Positions 1 to 14,380 of a stretch of 64,000 nt of DNA are shown one piece after another (the stretch's first letter is position 1; each line of letters opens with the position of its first letter). Source of the DNA: Trileptium ribeirensis (lineage: Eukaryota > Nematoda > Enoplea > Enoplida > Thoracostomopsidae); the NCBI GenBank assembly GCA_030248225.1, contig JASANE010010198.1, positions 1 through 64,000 on the forward strand, given 5' to 3'. The notes below the pieces were generated by a model. That model was not told the DNA's origin. It worked only from the letters and a program-made list of their open reading frames with translations, and made no database searches. A program made the position numbers and the translations under genes.

Positions 1-3000
1 CGCTAGTGCATTTTCGACCCATGCATGCCAGTAGTAAGGTAATAGTTAACTGCTCCCCCGTACTGAATTTTATGTATCCTAAATTGGTAATATAACTCAG
101 GTTAGGAGACGGTAGGCTCATAATTCGGAGCCAACACCAATATTTGACGATCAAAATCAATTTTCCTCTGTAAAAATAAACTCTTTAGCTCGAAATCTGT
201 GATTGTCGTTGTGCCCTGTCAAATTACAACGAGTATCGACCCACATAAAAATTTACTTTTTCACAAACTGAGGGTAGTGTTATTATCAACGAATCTTAAA
301 TGCCTACAAATTTGCTTTGACGTGGTGTAAAATACAGTTTCGCCTTCGCATTTGCGTATTATTAATAAAAAATATAATGATGACATATAAATACTGCTGT
401 ACTGCAAGGCAATCACTGATTCTAGAATATGGTTCTTTCTTTCCTTATCGGTATTCCACTTCTAAGCACTTCTAAGCAATCAGTTAAAATCTGATCAGTC
501 ACTATCTGATCAGCTGCAAAAAGAAAATAAAACAAAATGTTGATTTGTAAATGAATCTTTATAAACAACGTTTTGGAAAAATTATATTTTTCGAGTAGGA
601 AAACTCAATATAATAAGATACGAAACGTATATAATAATTACAACTATAATATAAAATAGTGTTTTATTAAATTACGATAGCATAACGACTCAAAAAATGT
701 TTGAAATATTATAATTTTGCACTGAAATCCTGAAAACCCAGCAACCGTTCTAAAAACAAAAATGCCGGTTTAGGAAATTGGTTTAGCGACTAGCTTCATA
801 TAATTTGAAATCTGGAACAACTGATATATCCTGGCACCAAACAGTTTGTTTAACAAACAACAATGTTAGATCCTCATCTTTAGAGTACATATATACAATT
901 ATTTTCACTATAAACTAAAAATTGCAGATCTTCTACGAAATTAAATATGATGGCAACAACTTAAAAATTCGACCAAAATGATCACTAAACACTAGGCATA
1001 CCCTCCCGTTCTCTGGGGGTCAAAACATTTTTTAACCCTTTAGTTCGAATATTGACATATTTGTCCCAGCATACATTGCGTGGCGAATTAATTGCCGAGT
1101 TTGTCGTTCGGCGTGCGTTTGTATGTGCGTTGTTGTTCGTTGGCGTTCTGAGGTTCCTCCAGGGAACTGAGCAACAGCTCCTACATAGAGCAGCACCCGA
1201 GCGATGTAAGTTCAATCCGCGGTTGCAAAGGAAGATTGTGCCACATTGTAGAAGCTACGCTCTCGCTCAAGAAGGAAAGGGTTAAATAACTTGAGTACGG
1301 GTTTGAGATAGCCTAGAATAGTTAAGCTGTTTTGAGAACTGACGTTAGGGAATTGAATTCGTTGCTGGGTGCATGCATTTTTGAGATTGAAAAAATGTTA
1401 AAATCAGACTGTGAGGATTTAAATAATGCAGGTTTTATATAATAATGACAGCAAAAAGTGGGCACTTTTGTGTCTAACAGCCGTCTGGAAGAAACTAAAT
1501 GGCATAGTTAAGCCAGCCAGGCTCAAAACGTGTGTGCCAAAACACTGACGGTACGCTCTAAGTTGCTTACCTTCCTCAATATTTGCAGGCTCCTTGTGCT
1601 TAAAACCTAATTTACCATGAAATTTATACTAATCCGACCATCATAATTAGAGACTGGTGACAAACAAAAATGTGAGACACTATAAATTTAATTTCAAAGC
1701 GAAAACCGCTAATATTTAAATTAACTTATAAATCTATCTCAGAGTAGATATGATATCCTGAAAGTGCCACAGCTGCTATCTATAATAATGCGGTGGCATC
1801 ACTGTTTTCACAAGGCATGGGCATCGCGTAGTAAATCGCTATCGAAAGTACCCGGATACCCCGCCTGACTAAACTCCCGCGTACCCGATTAGTGACCCTG
1901 TGACCCGGTGACCTAACATTAACTTTCCTTTGATGATTCCGTAAATTTACGTGTTTCCTATGTTTTTAAATTAGAATATCGCAATCCCTACAAATTAAAA
2001 ATATTTGCAGTATTTTCGTTTAGCTTTCCTCGGGGTCGAATTTGGTCAATTTTGAAAATACAACAATAGTTTTGGAACCATTCGACGCAGCTCGATGAGT
2101 TGGTTCAGAGAATGTCTGTTTTAGACTTTTTTATAATAAAAATCCGATTTTTTAGTTTCCGAGTATGGATTTGCTTGCATCAGCTCATTCAAAGCCATTT
2201 TAAATGGTGCCACAGTTGTCTTTGTATCTTAAAAATTGACGAAATTCAGCCTGAGGGGGTACAGGAAACACTCAAGAGTTGATAAAGAAAGCCAAAAGAC
2301 ACCTATCCTCCTAAAAGACAGTACTACGTGCCGAAATGAATATGTTGACGAAGAAAAATGAAGAACCTCCCAATATCAAATGCCTTGCACAGACTGAGCC
2401 ATGCGCTAGAGAACAGGATTCAGAAGCTGAAAAAGTAAAGGTGACATTATAGAAAATCATATTGTTATAATATATATTTTTGATAACTAACACCAATATA
2501 AAATACATATTATTAAATAGTGGGTTTGCCTAACTAAAAGTTTAATTCTGCAAAAATTAGGTGTGACCTCTCAAATTTCAGTACTCAAAGGAATCACTAA
2601 CAAACTGCGTCAACTTAATAACCAATTGTTGCAAATTTTCTGCTAAAGTAGATAATTGTGTTTCTTGGCATTTGCATTATTGCATTAAGGCAGTTTTTAT
2701 TAAATTGACTACAACTCATGAACGAATATAGGTCATATTTTCAAACTTTTTCCATATATTGCGTTTAACCTCAGTAGCCCGATGCACCCATGCGCCAAGT
2801 ATAGCGTCATACGCCGGTAGACAAACCGACATGGGACTAAACCGGAAACGAGTTTGTAGATTAGCGTTTTTCATACGCTGGCAACGTAGCTCCGGGATTG
2901 GGTTTAAGTAGATATACGAACCCACACAGTACTTTATTAATTTTTAATATGTTGATCTTAATGAATTTTGGTATATATATAATGTAGTTTACTGCATTTG

Positions 3001-3578
3001 TTTTATTTGCTGATCGTTTGTGCAAATTTATATTTCAAAAAAGAAGTATGTAATTTTGGTTCTTATATGCCTAAATTCTATTTTTTGAAGCCACGAACTT
3101 TTATGTTAAAAAGTAATTTCAATAGTTAATATTTATCAACTTTTTTAGCAGATGGTGCGGCGCAGTAGTGCTGCAATTCATTATTTCCCAATATCTCCGA
3201 GCCTTTAGTTTATGCATTTGTAAATACCAGATTGACTTTAAGGAAAAACGCGATATTTTACTAAATCGAAATTTTCACATAAAAACACAGTTATTTGTTT
3301 TATTTTTAACAAAATCTTGTACTGAACGGATTTCGAATCATGGACTTAATACGGCGCCAAATCGAAGTGGGATTATATCATACGTAGTTCTTCATTTCAA
3401 AAGCTTAAGAAAATCAAGTATTTGGAAGAAATAGTTAGATCATTTTACTATGGCCAGTGCGTAAGTTTTTGTTAACTTTACACTGCTTTCAACGAGTAGT
3501 GGTTTTTAACGAATTACGGGATATATGGTATAGATTTTAATATTAATTTATATAACAGTGGAAGCTGTGGTCTATTTG
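1..3578 (+). repeat. Left arm of large inverted repeat
   Basis: The arm matches the reverse complement of 7618-11140 along its whole length, with scattered substitutions and small indels. Base 1 (cgctagtgc) pairs with gcactagcg ending at 11140, and the inner end (ggtctatttg) at 3578 pairs with caaatagacc at 7618. The window starts exactly at the outermost matching base, so the palindrome may extend further left. No long reading frame lies in the arm. It contains a SINE-like block near 1040-1290. It could be a terminal inverted repeat of a large non-autonomous DNA transposon or a segmental inverted duplication. Confidence 0.9.
1040..1290 (+). repeat. SINE-like dispersed repeat copy in left arm
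   Basis: Shares the order gcgttgttgttcg, ggttcctccaggaac-like block, then a B-box-like AGTTCAATCC with copies at 12405-12600, 26165-26335, 36525-36725, 42890-43090 and 58580-58715. The mirrored copy is at 9860-10110. This order and the RNA polymerase III-like box suggest a tRNA-derived SINE family. Copies are diverged and the ends are not defined. Confidence 0.5.
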
Positions 3579-6500
3579 AACACAAGACTGTTATTGAGCT
3601 ATTTTGTTTTTGAATTTTAATCGCTAATTTTGACATGTAAGACAACGTTACATTTATAGTGCAGTTTTTAAACATTTACCAAGTTTGCTCTTTACCAAGA
3701 CATTATCCTAAACACAGAAATCATGGTCAATTTTTCAATTTACAGCTGTGAGTGAAGCGATGATGCTATATATCCAGGTCATGAGTGGCTAAAATTTTGT
3801 GTTAGCACAAAAATAGCAATTGATTTGGTTAAGATTATCAAATTTTTAAAGAATTTAGAAAATCTTGAGAAAGATCGTAGCAAATTGTCTTAATAATGGT
3901 ATACCTTAATTATTTTCAATTGTGTATGATGTCTATTAATGTAGATATAATCATACAAGAACTTAACTATATTATATTAGACACCATTTGTGAAATATGT
4001 GTCACATACTGAATAAACAATATTTTTAAGAAAAAATCAGTATTAGTACAAATATTTATATAAAACAGAATATTTTCGACAACTCCAGCCCTATCCCTGT
4101 CCGACTTCACATTAGATATAAAGCCAATTTGTTGCCCCTTAAAATTGTTCAAATAACAGTTCTTCTCATGCGGTAGGTGCTTATGTCAGCTATCGGTAGT
4201 TATTGCGGTTAGGGTCCTCACCGAAAGATTGGGGTTTCTATTTGTGGCCAGTGATGTGCTGTAGGTGCTAAGCGAAGATGACAAGCATTTTATAGACGAA
4301 CTACCTAAAATGGCAACACGGTAACCGTTTGGAATTTATAACGCCCTTAACGGTGTTATTTAACACTTGTTACTGGCATCTCACTACTATCCCTATTAAC
4401 GCCGAAGTCTATGTCACTCGATTTAAAGATAGACAACCACAAACAACTGTTATATGAATTATTTCGCTATTCCGATGATGATTCCAAGGGTATCGCACTT
4501 GTGATTTATTCACTTAAAATGGGCTCGGATTAATTCTTGCAATGCGGGAACTCAGTTTAGTCTCATGGTACTAAGTCAGTCTTCTCACAAAAGAGAAGTA
4601 GGAGAGCCGAAGTATAGTTTTGAGGACGAAACAATACCAAATGCTTATAGCACCTCTCAAGAGAGTACTAAATATCCCCATTTCTGAGTAAGAAACCTCT
4701 AGGACAGTAATTTTTAGCTTGTCTCCACATTGGGTTATTTTTAAGCAGGTAATTTGCCTTATTTACTAACTCACAGGCAATATCTCACACTAAGACAAAG
4801 GATTCACTTTATGAGTTGTTGTGTTTCTGTGAAATTTCAAATTTCCGACACCAAGTAGATCTAACGACTTTATACTCGATAAATCCTTACGCCGTAATCC
4901 AAAAACACTATAGGTGAAGTTATATCGAGCATAGTAATAATTATAACAAATAATTAAAAATGAGGCAGATCGATTAATCTGAACTCCGAGTTAAAGACAT
5001 CAACACGCATTTGCGACTAGAGTTAATCGCTGTACGACATGTAAAAAAAATAACTTCCGATTTAAAAACTCTAATGCCATTTTAATTACAACTACAACGT
5101 ACAACAGCCAAGTGAGTCTCAAAAACTAAGCTAAATTGTAAAATTACAGAAGAAGTTACGCAAATTAAGGCGTAGCCTAAGTGAAAAACAAGCAAAACTA
5201 AGTCTTTATTACGCATATAACAATTAATATATACTACTATTAATATTAACATAATAACGCGAACAACAACCAAAAATGGATCAAATTCAGGAAACGGGTT
5301 TGAACGTCGCTAGAACCCCATATTGAAACGAAAAAACACCATCTATTTAAGCTAGTGAACTGAAATTAACAGAGTTTAGGTAACCTTTTCTATGTTATAG
5401 CCAGGGATTCCCTTATGCGGTAAGTATCTTGCACTGATGCTACATGAGACGGGATTTCTCATACAATAGTAAAGCTATTTCGAGCAGAAATACGGTCTTT
5501 TGAGACCTAGTAATTATGAAACACATTAAAGATAAACCATGCCCGAATGACTTTCATATGTTGACTCGTGTGTATATATAGCGTGGTGAAACTCAGCGCC
5601 TCATTTCTGGCATAAAATTAATTTGTAGCCTTTAATATTAGTACATAATATACAGCTTATAGTATCAATTACCATAAAAATGTAAATAGAGTTCTTTTAT
5701 AATCGTTCGCGCAAGTGTTTAAAAATTTTCGCCCTAAAATTTTGTTAATACTCATTGATTACAAATTTAATAGCAAGTCAAGAGTTTTTGCCCCATCATA
5801 TCAAAAAAAATTGTCTTCTGGTAACAGAATCAAATTTTTTCGGAGGTAGCTGTTATATGTAGGTTTGCCTATTCCCTCAAAATACACGAAATCCATGTCA
5901 TTTAGTACCGCAACTATTTGTTCAATATCAAACTGTCAAAATATGTTTATGATTAAAAAAATATAATATCTCTAATTTCTTTTTGATTTGTATTATTATC
6001 TGATATTAAAAAAAGGGTTTTTTATAGCCTAGCTGAAAAGCTTATTAACAATGTGTTTATGAATTGCCGTGGGTTGGTATTTGGTTTCTACAGTCCCGAT
6101 TGAGCGATTCCAAATAAAACTCTACTCCTGTCCGCTAGGGTTCTAATAGCTGATCAGTTGCTCGCATAATTAAAACTCCGACATTTTAACCTAAGCTCTA
6201 AATTTACAAAAATTGCACCCATTCAAATACATTTGTGACATGTGTCAAAGTTCAGTACGTCCAAGGGCGGTGTATGGTACCGGCAGAAGGAGAATTTCAC
6301 GGAGAATGGAGAAAATCGCATCGGAGAGAAGAAATTATTTTAATTTTTCGGAAATGTTTCCCCAATATTGCTAAACTGTACTCCAATTTCTATCAATTTT
6401 GCATAATTTTTACTATAATTTTTCGAAATTTTTCTATTTTTTGCCAATTTTCCTCAATTTTTAACCGGAATTGTCAATTTTAAGAAAATTTTCTAATTTT

Positions 6501-7617
6501 TTTCGCAGTCGCCAAATGCGCCCCCGTGAGAGTGGAAAATGATTGTTGGGTGCGACCTCACGGGTGGCCGAAAGGATATATCGCTTAGGTGAGGTGCAAC
6601 CCGAATCCCAGCGAAGGAAGTAACTGAACCTACTCTCTTACGAAAGTTTATGTCTTATGTTATTATATATTTAGTATTATTCAAGTTTTGCGATAGCAGC
6701 ATCCACAGCGGAAAATTATTGTATAAAACGGCTTCCCTATGCGACTAATACGCAGGAACTAAATCTTTCTGACAAATTCTAGGCTAATTAGCAATATTGA
6801 TATACACTTAATGCAATTGTTATGCCTTGCCACGCGCTTTGAAAATAACAGTAAACTACTAATCTAGTGTTTGTTCAGCTCCCAAGTATATACTATAGAT
6901 GTGAACACGAAGCCGTGAGATTTGTAAAATTACTTTGATATGCCCTAAAAACTGAAACTGGCATAAAGTTAATTTTTTTGCTTTAAGTCAAAGAAAAAAT
7001 GTGACAAAAGGTTTTTAAATATTTTTTAATATATATATAATATATAAATATATTCCTATAAATATATATCTTTTTATGAACATTAAATATATATGTCACT
7101 TATGAATATTTATATATATTTAGATGAAATCAATAAGCAACATGAAAATGTGTAAATCGGCTCAGCGGTTTAATGAAAATATTAGTATAATGTTAGTATT
7201 AGTAAATAAGATATTGTATAAGCGTTTTGGATGAAGGACAACGCATATGTAACGAAATCTTCATAGGGCAAATATGCACGAGGTCCCATGGTTGCAGCCG
7301 AGTCCTTGAGAGAAGGGGAGGTTGGGCGACCAATCTGTCAAGAAAATCGGCGGCTCGCTCCCTGGGGATATGGGGGTCCTATGTCTCAGGGGCGCGTAAA
7401 TCCAACTCCAGCAGTAACTGAAGAACCGTGCGACCAGTTTTTAGCTTCATCAAAATCAAATGAGCTAATTCTGATTGTTCAATCAGTATTTTATTGTATA
7501 TATACAATTAAATTAATTTAAAAAATTTTTTAAGTCTGAATTAATCAGATTTTGGCGGAAAAATTTAAAACATTTCAGAGAGAAAAAGGTTCAACTTTTA
7601 TATTTTTTGTATTTATC
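3579..7617. other. Unique core between the inverted-repeat arms; no gene seen
   Basis: About 4.0 kb that does not pair with itself. It has only short frames and no recognisable transposase, polymerase or integrase. Inside it are a phased AATTTT tract (6340-6505), a TA-rich tract (7015-7125) and a GC-richer island (about 7265-7440). If the arms are transposon ends, this core would be expected to carry a transposase; its absence suggests a non-autonomous or decayed element. Confidence 0.6.
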
Positions 7618-10600
7618 CAAATAGACCACAGCTTCCACTGTTATATAAATTAATTCTAAAATCTATACCATATATCCCGTAATCATTAAAAACCACTACT
7701 CGTTGAAAGCAGTGTAAAGTTAACAAAAACTTACGCACTGGCCATAGTAAAATGATCTAACTATTTCTTTTAAATATAATTTATTAACTTTTGAAATGAA
7801 GAACTACGTATGATATAATCCCACTTCGAAATGGCGCCGTATTAAGTCCATGATTCGAAATCAGTTCAGTAAGAGATTTTGTTAAAATAAAACAAATAAC
7901 TGTGTTTTTATGTGAAAATTAGATTTAGTAAAATATCGCGTTTTTCCTTAAAGTCAATCTGGTATTTACAAATGCATAAACTAAAGGCTCGGAGATATTG
8001 GGAAATAATGAATTGCAGCACTACTGCGCCGCACCATGTGCTAAAAATAAATAAATATTAACTATTGAAATTACTTTTTAACTTAGAAGTTTGTGGCTTC
8101 AAAAAATAGAATTTAGGCATATAAGAACCAAAATTACATACTTCTTTTGAAATATAAATTTGCACAAACGATCGCCGAAATAAAACAAGTGCAGTAAACT
8201 ACATTATATATATACCAAAATTCATTAAGATCAACATATTAAAAATTAATAAAGTACTGTGTGGGTTCGTATATCTACTTAAACTAAATCCGGAGCTACG
8301 TTGCCAGCGTATGAAAAACGCTAATCTACAAACTCATTGCGGTTTTGTTGCATATAGGTCCTTCTACCGGCGTATGACGCTATACTTGGCGCATGGGTGC
8401 ATCGGGCTATGAGGTTAAACGCAATATATGGAAAAAGTTTGAAAATATCCGCATATTCGTTCATGAGTTGTAGTCGATGTAATAAAAACTGCCTTAATGC
8501 AATAATGCAAATGCCAAGAAACACGATTATCTACTTTAGCAGAAAATTTGCAACAATTGGTTTCTAAGTTGACGCAGTTTGTTAGTGATTCCTTTGAGTA
8601 CTGAAATTTGAGAGGTCACACCTAATTTTTGCAGAATTAAATTTTAGTTAGGCAAACCCACTGTAATAATATGTATTTGTGTGGTGTCAGTATAGAAAAT
8701 ATATATTATAACAATATGATTTTCTATAATGTCACCTTTTCTTTTTCAGCTTCTGAATTGTGTTATTATCGCATGGCTCAGTCTGTGCAAGGCATTTGAT
8801 ATTGGGAGGTTCTTCATTTTTCTTCGTCAACATGTGCATTTCGGCACGTAGTACTGTCTTTTAGGAGGATAGGTGTCTTTTAGCTTTCTTTATCAACTCT
8901 TGAGTGTTTCCTGTACCCCCTCAGGCTGAATTTCGTCAATTTTTAAGATACAAAGACAACTGTGGCACCATTCAAATCAGCTTGATGAGCTGATGCAGCA
9001 AATACCTCTGGGAACTAAAAAATCGGATTTTTATTATAAAAGTGTCCGAAACGGACATTCTCTGAACCAACTCATCGAGCTGAGTCGAATGGTTCCAAAA
9101 CTATCGCTGTATTTTCAAAATTGACCAAATTCGACCAAGAGGAAAGCTAAACGAAAATACTCCAAATATTTAATTGCAGATTTAGATATCTAATTTGAAC
9201 GTCGGAAACACGTAAATTTGAGTAGTTACAAAGGAAAGTTAATGTTAGGTCACCGGGTCACAGGGTAGCTAATCGGGTACGCGGGAGTTTAGTCAGGCGG
9301 GGTATCCGGGTACTTGGGTAGCGATTTACTACGCGATGCCCATGCCTTGTGAAAACAGTGATGCCACCGCATTGTATAGATAGCAGCTGTGGCACTTTCA
9401 GGATATCATATCTACTCTGAGATAGATTTATAAGTTAATTTAAATATTAGCGGTTTTCGCTTTGAAATTAAATTTATCATGTCTCACATTTTTGTTTGTC
9501 ACCAGTCTCTAATTAAATCGTCAGATTCATATAAATTTCATGGTAAATTAGGTTTTAAGCGCAAGGAACCTGCGAATATTAAGGAAGGTAAGCAACTTAG
9601 AGCGTACCGTCAGTGTTTTGGCACACACGTTTTGAGCCTGGCTGGCTTAACTGCATTTTAGTTTCTTGCAGACGGCTGTTAGACACAAAAGTGCCCACTT
9701 TTTGCTGTCATTATTCTGTGAAACCTGCATTATTTCAATCCTCACAGTCTGATTTTAACATTTTTGCGATATTAAAAATGCATGCACCCAGCAACGATTG
9801 ATTCCCTTACGTCAGTTCTCAAAACAGCTTAACTATTCTAGGCTATCTCAAACCCGTACTCAAGTTATTTAACCCTTTCCTTCTTGAGCCAAAGCGTAGC
9901 TTCTACAATGTGGCACAATCTTCCTTTGCAACCGCGGATTGAACCTACATCGCTCGGGTGCTGCTCTATGTAGGAGCTGTTGCTCGGTTCCTGGAGGAAC
10001 CTCAGGACGCCAACGAACAACAACGTACGTACAAACGTACGCCGAACGACAAACTCGGCATTTAACTCGCCACGCAATGTATGCTGGGACAAATATGTCA
10101 ATATTCGAACTAAAGGGTTAAAAAATGTTTTGACCCCCAGAGAACGGGAGGGTATGCCTAGTGTTTAGTGATCATTTTGGTCGAATTTTTAAGTTGTTGC
10201 CATCATATTTAATTTCGTCGAGTATTTGCAATTTTTAGTTTATCGTGAAAATAATTGTATATATGTACTCTAAAGATGAGGATATAACATTGTTGTTTGT
10301 TAAACAAACTGTTTGGTGCCAGGATATATCAGTTGTTCCAGATTTCAAATTATATGAAGCTAGTCGCTAAACCAATTTTATAAACCAGCATTTTTGTTTT
10401 TAGAACGGTTGCTGGGTTTTCAGGATTTCAGTGCAAAATTATAATATTTCAAACATTTTTTGAGTCGTTATGCTATGAATTTAATAAAACACTATTTTAT
10501 ATTATAGTTGTAATTATTATATATGTTTCGTATCTTATTATATTGAGTTTTCCTACTCGAAAATATAATTTTTCCAAAACGTTGTTTATAAAGATTCATT

Positions 10601-11140
10601 TACAAATCAACATTTTGTTTTATTTTCTTTTTGCAGCTGATCAGATAGTGACTGATCAGATTTTAACTATTCTTAGAAGTGCTTAGAAGTGGAATACCAT
10701 AAGGAAAGAAAGAACCATATTCTAAATCAGTGATTGCCTGCAATACAGCAGTATTTATATGTCATCATTATATTTTTTATTAATAATACGCAAATGCGAA
10801 GGCGAAACTGTATTTTACACCACGTCAAAGCAAATTTGTAGGCATTTAAGATTCGTTGATAATAACACTACCCTCAGTTTGTGAAAAAGTAAATTTTTAT
10901 GTGGTCTCGACAACTCGTTGTAATTTGACAGGGCACAACGACAATCAGATATTTCGAGCTAAAGAGTTTATTTTTACAGAGGAAAATTGATTTTGATCGT
11001 TGAATATTGGTGTTGGCTCCGAATTATAAGCCTACCGTCTCCTAACCTAGTTATATTACCAATTTAGGATACATAAAATTCAGTATGAGCAGTTAACTAT
11101 TACCTTACTACTGCATGCATGGTTCTAAAATGCACTAGCG
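7618..11140 (-). repeat. Right arm of large inverted repeat
   Basis: Reverse-complement partner of the left arm. By eye the arms are roughly 90-95% identical with small indels, for example in the segment paired with 2100-2200. They are therefore old copies and not a perfect hairpin. The short frames in this arm mirror those in the left arm and are not convincing genes. Confidence 0.9.
9860..10110 (-). repeat. SINE-like dispersed repeat copy in right arm
   Basis: Reverse-complement partner of the copy at 1040-1290, so it was already in place when the inverted duplication arose, or the two arms have been homogenised since. Confidence 0.5.
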
Positions 11141-12350
11141 TAAATCTGGCCGAATGAATGGTTACAAAATGGAATCTCAACAGACAATTGTGCACTTTCT
11201 AAGATTATGTGAAATTGGGGGATTTAAGCCGGTTATGGAAATGTAGCAGCAACAGTTGTCCAGACCCTCAGCCTGCTCTCCGCGCTTCAAGATTTACGCC
11301 AGTCTAAAAATATAAGCTGTTAACACGAAAGTTGTCAGCGTAAATAATGCTTCTATAAATTGCTGTAACAACATCGGTATTGCGATTTATCAAATAACAT
11401 TGTGTCGGGATTTTAATGTACACTTAATTACCCTGAATCACAAATTTTGTCTTTGGTAAAGAACAATTGAATAAAAAAATGTGCATCGAATAGACTCACT
11501 CGAGAATTATATTATCATACGGACACGGCGACAATCTAATGTTGAATCAGTACAATGTCTCAATGATCAACAACTACTTGTATTAAGACATTCGTCAATG
11601 ATTTTTCCCGATAAAACCCGATAAATACGATTATATATGGATATTTTATCTCTCTACAACACGATTTTCCGCTAAAATACGGACCAATTTCCGGGTATTC
11701 GCAGTCCACGGTTGTCAGGTGCCTTCATATGGTTGTCATGTTAATAATTTCCAGGTATAAACTGTTGATTTATATATCACAGTCGTTGGCGTCAAATTAA
11801 CAAAATATTTAAACCAAGAAAATATATTTATAAAATGTCGCTGACGACTTATCATTCCCGTTATTCTAACAATCCCTAATGAATAATACCTTTTCTAGTA
11901 AAATGCCGAGCCGAATACGCTTGGATTCGAATTTTCGTTTCAGTCAACAATATAAACGGCGGAATTTCAAATTAGATTTACATAAATTAATAGAGAGAAC
12001 CAGATATTTTTAATGCTTCTGAATATTCCACGGCACAAAAATAATTAGTTTATATGAATTTGGTTTTGTATTCAGATGTTGATCGGTGCCCGATTCTGTT
12101 CTTTCTAGATTTCTTTAACCAGTTTCGTAACAATATTTATATTTTGGTTGCAGATTCCGTATATAATAAGCTTTTTTGTAGCAATTTCTGGGATACTTTG
12201 ATACTAATAACCAACAATCGCAATATCATCCACAGGAACTCACATCCTCTCTGTAGCTTTCTGTCTATAAACGCTGTTTTGTTCTCGATACATTAAACCG
12301 CTAATATCACAAACTGCTGTGATTCATTTGTTTTAATTATTTCATGCCCA
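11141..12350. other. Gene-free stretch; no repeat recognised
   Basis: AT-rich single-copy-looking sequence just outside the palindrome. Only short frames occur, including an 80-codon plus-strand frame at 12054-12296 rich in Phe, Ile and Asn that has no recognisable motif. Nothing further is supported. Confidence 0.5.
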
Positions 12351-12369
12351 AATTTACCAATTGGAATCG

Positions 12370-12600
12370 ACGTATATTGCAACGCTTTTGTACGAACTGT
12401 TGCATTATGTACGTTTGCACGTGCGTTGTTATTCGCTCACTTTGCGATATTCTTCAAGGAACCGAGCAACAGTTCCCAGATAGTCGTTTTTGTACGCCGC
12501 TCTGACCAATGCAATCGGTGTTCGATCGGCGGCTTGAGTTTGTCAAACATTGTACGACACAGAAACTAGCTCTGGCGTTAAAGGCTTCAGAAAAATAAAA
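12370..12600 (+). repeat. SINE-like dispersed repeat copy
   Basis: Contains gcgttgttattcgctc, a ttcaaggaaccgagcaac block, a B-box-like GTGTTCGATC and the family tail (tttgtcaaacattgtacga). The same tail ends the copy at 26165-26335, and in reverse the copy at 36525-36725. Confidence 0.55.
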
Positions 12601-12894
12601 CGCACGTTTTATGGACGCTTAAAACCCAAAGCTTTGGAGCTTGTTGAATATCAATTTAGAAATTAGTTAAATATTTGTATCGCGTTCATTTCTACTAATA
12701 CAAAAAAGACGGCAGTTCGGTCTCCAGCTGACACCAAGTAGCATAATGCTATTACCATCTAGACAGAGTATTATAGGTAGGCTGAACAAGATTACCTCAT
12801 GCTGCTATTGGATGCAGATAAAATTTCTAGATTGAATGATTTGCTTAACGGAACGGTGTACAGTAGTAATGCAGTGGAGGTCTAGGTTTTTTAA

Positions 12895-13160
12895 GATTAT
12901 CCAAATACATTGAAACGGCACTTGCCAGCGACGTAGCCAGTATTTTCGGATGGATAGGGATCATTTTGGGCTAATCTAAGGTGCCCGGTACATTGGTTTT
13001 GTTTAGGGTTTTGAAGTTTACACAAATACATTGAAACGGCACTTGCCAGCGACGTAGCCAGTATTTTCGGATAGATAGAAATATTTTGGGCTAATCTAAG
13101 GTACCCGGTACATTGGTTTTGTTTAGGTTTTGAAGTTTATACAAATACATTGAAACGACG
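12895..13160 (+). repeat. 121-bp tandem duplication, about 2.2 copies
   Basis: The word caaatacattgaaacg recurs at 12902, 13023 and 13142. The intervening 121-bp units (cacttgccagcgacgtagcc ... ggtacattggttttg) are nearly identical, so the duplication is recent. Confidence 0.85.
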
Positions 13161-14090
13161 AAGTCAAAATTGTACGATCTAATATCTGCTCCATTTGATG
13201 TTGACTTGAAATCAAGGGAAATGTAATCGTGATTTTGATATCATTTGAATCAGCTCGTTATCGGGGTTCGAATGGTATATAAAATTATATACTCAATAAA
13301 GGAAAAAGATTTTTGTAGAAAAATTTCGGTATCAACAGAAAAACTGGAAAAATTTTTTTTTCATAAATATGCCCAGAAACTTTAAAAATCTCAAGAAACT
13401 GTTTGCAAAAAGTTTGAAGAATCTATTTACTCAAAAAATTGACTAACTCAAATATTATTTGTTGCACTTTGACTATCGTAATAGGCAATGAAAAGAAACG
13501 AATGAATAACACTAGACGCACAATTGAAAGTGTTAAAGTAACAAATGTTTCAGCATGAACACTTTTTAAAAATCTGAAAATACCGGGAAAACCGGAAACT
13601 AAAGAAGGGTCGGGGAATTTTGTTGAAAAACGTAATCTGAGAAAATTTGGCTGCCTATATATATCACTGGGACGCTTATCCAAAGCATTACCCCATTCCC
13701 GTTACAATAAATTTAGGACAAAATGAAAAAATTTTAACCGGAAAAGGAATAGCGTCTTGTCTTTCTTTTTGCGTCTCGTCCATGTAATGTCAGCGCTGAA
13801 GTCAATTATAGAATTTAGGCACAATAAGGGCGTTTAATGAAAGAACGTTCACAAATAGTACCATAAAGCGTCCGACTCACTCATATTAGTGAGGACGGTA
13901 GGAATGGTCTAGAACCAATTTTAGGGAACATCTTTTATATGTGGCTTAAAAGAGATTCCGCCAATTTTATCGGTGACTATCTAGTTCGTCACCTTATTAT
14001 TTCAAACATTTTCTAAATGTTCAAGAAGTTTCCTCCTCACTTTTTAGTAACGACCATGAGACACAATATGAATACAAAATAAAACATAGG
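13160..14090. other. Gene-free stretch
   Basis: AT-rich, with no frame above about 90 codons that carries a recognisable motif. At 13245-13340 it shares a short module (cagctcgtt..., ggttcgaatggta, ...aaatttcggt) with the dispersed module seen near 25.5-25.9 kb. Confidence 0.4.
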
Positions 14091-14094
14091 TACT

Positions 14095-14380
14095 AAGCGC
14101 CGCCTCGGTCGGCAAATTCCCAACTACCGTAAAAATTGAACTTCAATGATACATGAAAAAATAATAAACTGGTGAAACAAGAATCAAAGCCAGAAGAATT
14201 AAAGATCTTAATGACTAGCTATGTAATAGTATTTACAATATAGTATCGCCGCATAATATAATTCCGAAAAGAATAAAAAATGATTTGGATAGATCATCAG
14301 CGCAACTTCAGCTTAGACATAGCCGAAAGTGGTAAAAGGCCCAACCAGGGGACTATATCTTTACGGCAAAATACAATAAT
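14095..14380 (+). repeat. R1 dispersed repeat, left half (split by BEL insertion)
   Basis: Virtually identical to 43525-43793, from caatgatacatgaaaaaat through ggcaaaatacaataat. The repeat stops at 14380, where the 5' LTR begins, and resumes at 21906 after the 3' LTR. A more diverged relative lies at 44545-44815. Confidence 0.9.

Noticed and set aside
1052..1285. 77-codon frame, nearly repeated at 9865-10101
   Set aside because: Both lie in the SINE-like block of the two palindrome arms; the similarity is at DNA level and the reading frame is not preserved to the end.
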